NCBI GenBank assembly: GCA_027056215.1
Contig: JALULO010000112.1
Location: 1 to 35,907 of the forward strand
Source: Campylobacterales bacterium
GTDB lineage: Bacteria; Campylobacterota; Campylobacteria; Campylobacterales; QNZT01
DNA length: 35,907 nt
Direction: 5' to 3'
Every line of letters starts with the position of its first letter. The first letter of the stretch is position 1. Position numbers and translations under genes: made by a program. The notes beneath the pieces are model-generated. The model had not been told where the DNA came from and did not search any database. It was given only the letters and a program-made list of their open reading frames with translations. Shown here piece by piece: positions 34,282 to 35,907 of the stretch.

Positions 34282-34287
34282 TATAAT
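34282..34287 (+). promoter_or_regulatory. -10 promoter element of slyD
   Basis: A perfect TATAAT preceded by TTTTGTGC, 32 bases before the slyD ATG. The hexamer sits in a short palindrome (TGTGC-TATAAT-GCACA), so a regulator could bind over it. Confidence 0.6.
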
Positions 34288-34319
34288 GCACACTTCAAAT
34301 ATAAAATGAGGAATAATTT

Positions 34320-34820
34320 ATGGCTATAGAAAATAACCAAGTAGTATCAATCGAATATGATTTAACTGAAAAAGATCAAACAGAAGTTTTAGATTCAAAT
34401 ATAGGTCATGCACCTTTAGAATTTATCACAGGTAAAAGCCAAATCATCCCAGGACTTGAAAGTCAACTTATGGCACTTTCAGCAGGTGATGAGCAATCTA
34501 TCACAGTGCCAGCAGCAGAAGCTTACGGTGAAGTTAATCCAGAAGCTGAAGATACATTACCAGCAGAGCAATTTGCAGGTCTAGAACTAAAAGAGGGTAT
34601 GCAACTTTATGGTCAGGGTGAAAATGGTGAAACAGTTATGGTAACAGTAAAATCTTTCAATGATGAGAATGTTACTATTGATTATAATCATCCTTTGGCA
34701 GGTAAAGATTTGACATTTAATGTTAAGATTCTTGATGTACGTGATGCAACTCCTGATGAAGTATTAAGCGGTCAAGTAGGCGGTAGTGAAAGTTGTGATT
34801 CGGGATGTGGTTGCCACTAG
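34320..34820 (+). CDS. slyD: SlyD-like FKBP-type peptidyl-prolyl isomerase
   Basis: 166 residues. Cytoplasmic proline isomerase and folding helper. The FKBP core is split by an insert-in-flap domain (about 75-125), as in SlyD: PLEFITGKSQIIPGLE, then EAYGEVNPE and the QLYGQGENGE segment, then HPLAGKDLTFNVKI. The tail ends CDSGCGCH, a Cys/His-rich metal-binding end; in other bacteria such tails bind nickel and serve hydrogenase or urease maturation. It has its own promoter and a terminator-like hairpin after it, so it is a single-gene unit. Confidence 0.94.
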   Translation: MAIENNQVVSIEYDLTEKDQTEVLDSNIGHAPLEFITGKSQIIPGLESQLMALSAGDEQSITVPAAEAYGEVNPEAEDTLPAEQFAGLELKEGMQLYGQGENGETVMVTVKSFNDENVTIDYNHPLAGKDLTFNVKILDVRDATPDEVLSGQVGGSESCDSGCGCH

Positions 34821-34837
34821 AATAAACTTTTATTTAA

Positions 34838-34868
34838 AGCATGGGATTGAACCATTCTTTCTCATGCT
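34838..34868 (+). terminator. Intrinsic terminator after slyD
   Basis: AGCATGGGA and TCTCATGCT pair over nine positions (one G-T wobble) around a 13-base loop, followed by AGATTTTA. It sits 18 bases after the slyD stop and before the fabD promoter. Confidence 0.55.
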
Positions 34869-34898
34869 AGATTTTACACTCTCTTACAATTTTCTTGT

Positions 34899-34904
34899 TA
34901 TAAT
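34899..34904 (+). promoter_or_regulatory. -10 promoter element of fabD
   Basis: TATAAT preceded by a T-rich tract (TTTTCTTGT), 21 bases before the fabD ATG, with ACAAGGA as ribosome-binding site. Confidence 0.6.
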
Positions 34905-34925
34905 CTCACAAAAACAAGGATTTTT

Positions 34926-35852
34926 ATGAAAAAAACTGCTTTTATATTCCCAGGACAAGGTTCTCAATCCATCGGTATGGGAAAAGATTTTTATGATGCT
35001 TCAGATATCGCTAAAGAGATGATTTCCAATGCATCTGATGCAATCAATGTAGATTTTAAAACACTTTTGTTTGAAGAAAACGACAAACTAGAACAAACCC
35101 AATATACACAACCAGCTATTTTACTCGTAAGTGCTATCGCACATAAACTTTTTGAAGATGCACAAAATATCAAACCCTATTTTGCTCTTGGACACTCTTT
35201 AGGAGAATTTTCTGCACTTGTTAGTGTAGGTGCACTGGACTACATAGATGGCGTGAAACTGGTACATCAACGAGGTAAGCTCATGCAAGAGGCTTGTGAA
35301 GGGAAAAATGCTGGTATGATGGCGTTGATCGGTTTAGATGATGAAAGTGTTGAGAAACTAACTGCTGATGCAAGAGATGAAGGAAAACAAGTTTGGGCGG
35401 CAAACTATAATAGCAATGGACAGATTGTTGCTGCCGGTAATAAAGACGATTTAAAAGCGATGGAAAGTATTTTTAAAGGTGCAGGTGCAAAAAGAGCACT
35501 ACTTTTAAATATGTCAGTTGCAAGCCACTGTCCACTGCTTAGTTCGGCTGTAGAGCCACTCAAAAATAGTCTCGAAGCGGTTTTGAAAGATCCATTCATT
35601 GCACCTGTTATCTCTAACGTAACAGCTGAAAAATATAACACAAAAGAAGAAGCAATAGCCCTATTGCCTGAGCAGTTGGTCAAACCAGTGCTTTATAAAC
35701 AATCAATCGAAAGATTTGATGATGAAATTGATATGTTTATAGAGTTTGGTGGCAGTGTACTCAAAGGCTTAAATAGAAGGGGTACAAAAAAACCTACTAT
35801 TTCTATCACGGACATGCTCTCTTTAAACAGTGCATTTGATGCGTTAAAATGA
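34926..35852 (+). CDS. fabD: Malonyl-CoA:ACP transacylase
   Basis: Transfers malonyl from CoA to acyl carrier protein for fatty-acid elongation. 308 residues. Catalytic Ser91 sits in GHSLGE (89-94) and His201 in VASHCPLL; Arg116 (HQRGKLM) binds the malonyl carboxylate, and FPGQGSQ (8-14) forms the oxyanion region. Full length. Its stop overlaps the next gene's start (ATGA), so the pair is probably co-transcribed from the promoter just upstream. Confidence 0.97.
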   Translation: MKKTAFIFPGQGSQSIGMGKDFYDASDIAKEMISNASDAINVDFKTLLFEENDKLEQTQYTQPAILLVSAIAHKLFEDAQNIKPYFALGHSLGEFSALVSVGALDYIDGVKLVHQRGKLMQEACEGKNAGMMALIGLDDESVEKLTADARDEGKQVWAANYNSNGQIVAAGNKDDLKAMESIFKGAGAKRALLLNMSVASHCPLLSSAVEPLKNSLEAVLKDPFIAPVISNVTAEKYNTKEEAIALLPEQLVKPVLYKQSIERFDDEIDMFIEFGGSVLKGLNRRGTKKPTISITDMLSLNSAFDALK

Positions 35853-35907
35853 TTAAAATAGCACTTGCGCAAATCAGCCCAAAGCTTAGTCGAGAGAACT
35901 TTGAAGT
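35849..35907 (+). CDS. Carbon-nitrogen hydrolase (nitrilase superfamily), 5' part only
   Basis: Only the first 19 codons are inside the window: MIKIALAQISPKLSRENFE. The IALAQISPK strand is the usual N-terminus of carbon-nitrogen hydrolases (amidases and the glutaminase domain of NAD synthetase). The start overlaps the fabD stop by four bases. None of the Glu-Lys-Cys catalytic residues is in view, so the subfamily cannot be set. Confidence 0.6.
   Translation, partial: MIKIALAQISPKLSRENFE

Overview
The window is a low-GC stretch of a Campylobacterota chromosome, most like Sulfurimonas or a relative. The main evidence is gene order: obg-proB-fmt-birA-parA-parB, then the F1/b/b'/delta part of ATP synthase, then exbB-exbD-tolA-tolB-pal-cpoB, slyD and fabD. 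Promoters of the form T-rich tract plus TATAAT, without a clear -35 box, also fit. The species call is an inference from synteny.

The left half (1-18.6 kb) is accessory. A minus-strand gene (55-3948) encodes a secreted LamG-repeat protein with an MshQ-like C-terminus. It is bracketed by three same-orientation copies of a short REP-like hairpin. Next come a Uma2-family nuclease gene, a bidirectional terminator, a periplasmic alpha-carbonic anhydrase, a Pif1/RecD-like helicase, an aspartoacylase-like enzyme and a small membrane protein. From 8.5 to 18.1 kb lies one coherent cassette: a 2502-residue secreted protein with nine DUF11-type repeats and an MshQ-like C-terminal module, followed by three tightly coupled prepilin-like genes resembling the minor pilins MshD, MshO and MshP. 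I read this as a surface adhesin or pilus-tip system. Its proteins are extremely rich in D/E-x-N-x-S/T, the acceptor sequon of Campylobacter-type PglB N-glycosylation, whereas the neighbouring periplasmic TolB, Pal and carbonic anhydrase have none that I could find.

After this cassette come a 73-residue secreted peptide with KCG motifs and a 129-bp inverted-repeat element that looks like a MITE with a REP-like core.

The right half (18.7-35.9 kb) is housekeeping and almost entirely plus strand. Obg, ProB, Fmt, BirA and ParA are joined by short overlaps, with ParB 81 nt beyond. atpF'-atpF-atpH-atpA-atpG-atpD-atpC encodes F1, the stator and the b/b' stalk; the a and c subunits are not in the window. 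The Tol-Pal genes follow almost without a gap, linking the proton-motive-force machinery to its consumer. SlyD and FabD have their own promoters, and the window ends 59 nt into a carbon-nitrogen hydrolase gene. No rRNA, tRNA, CRISPR array or transposase gene was seen, and no gene-free stretch exceeds 300 bases.
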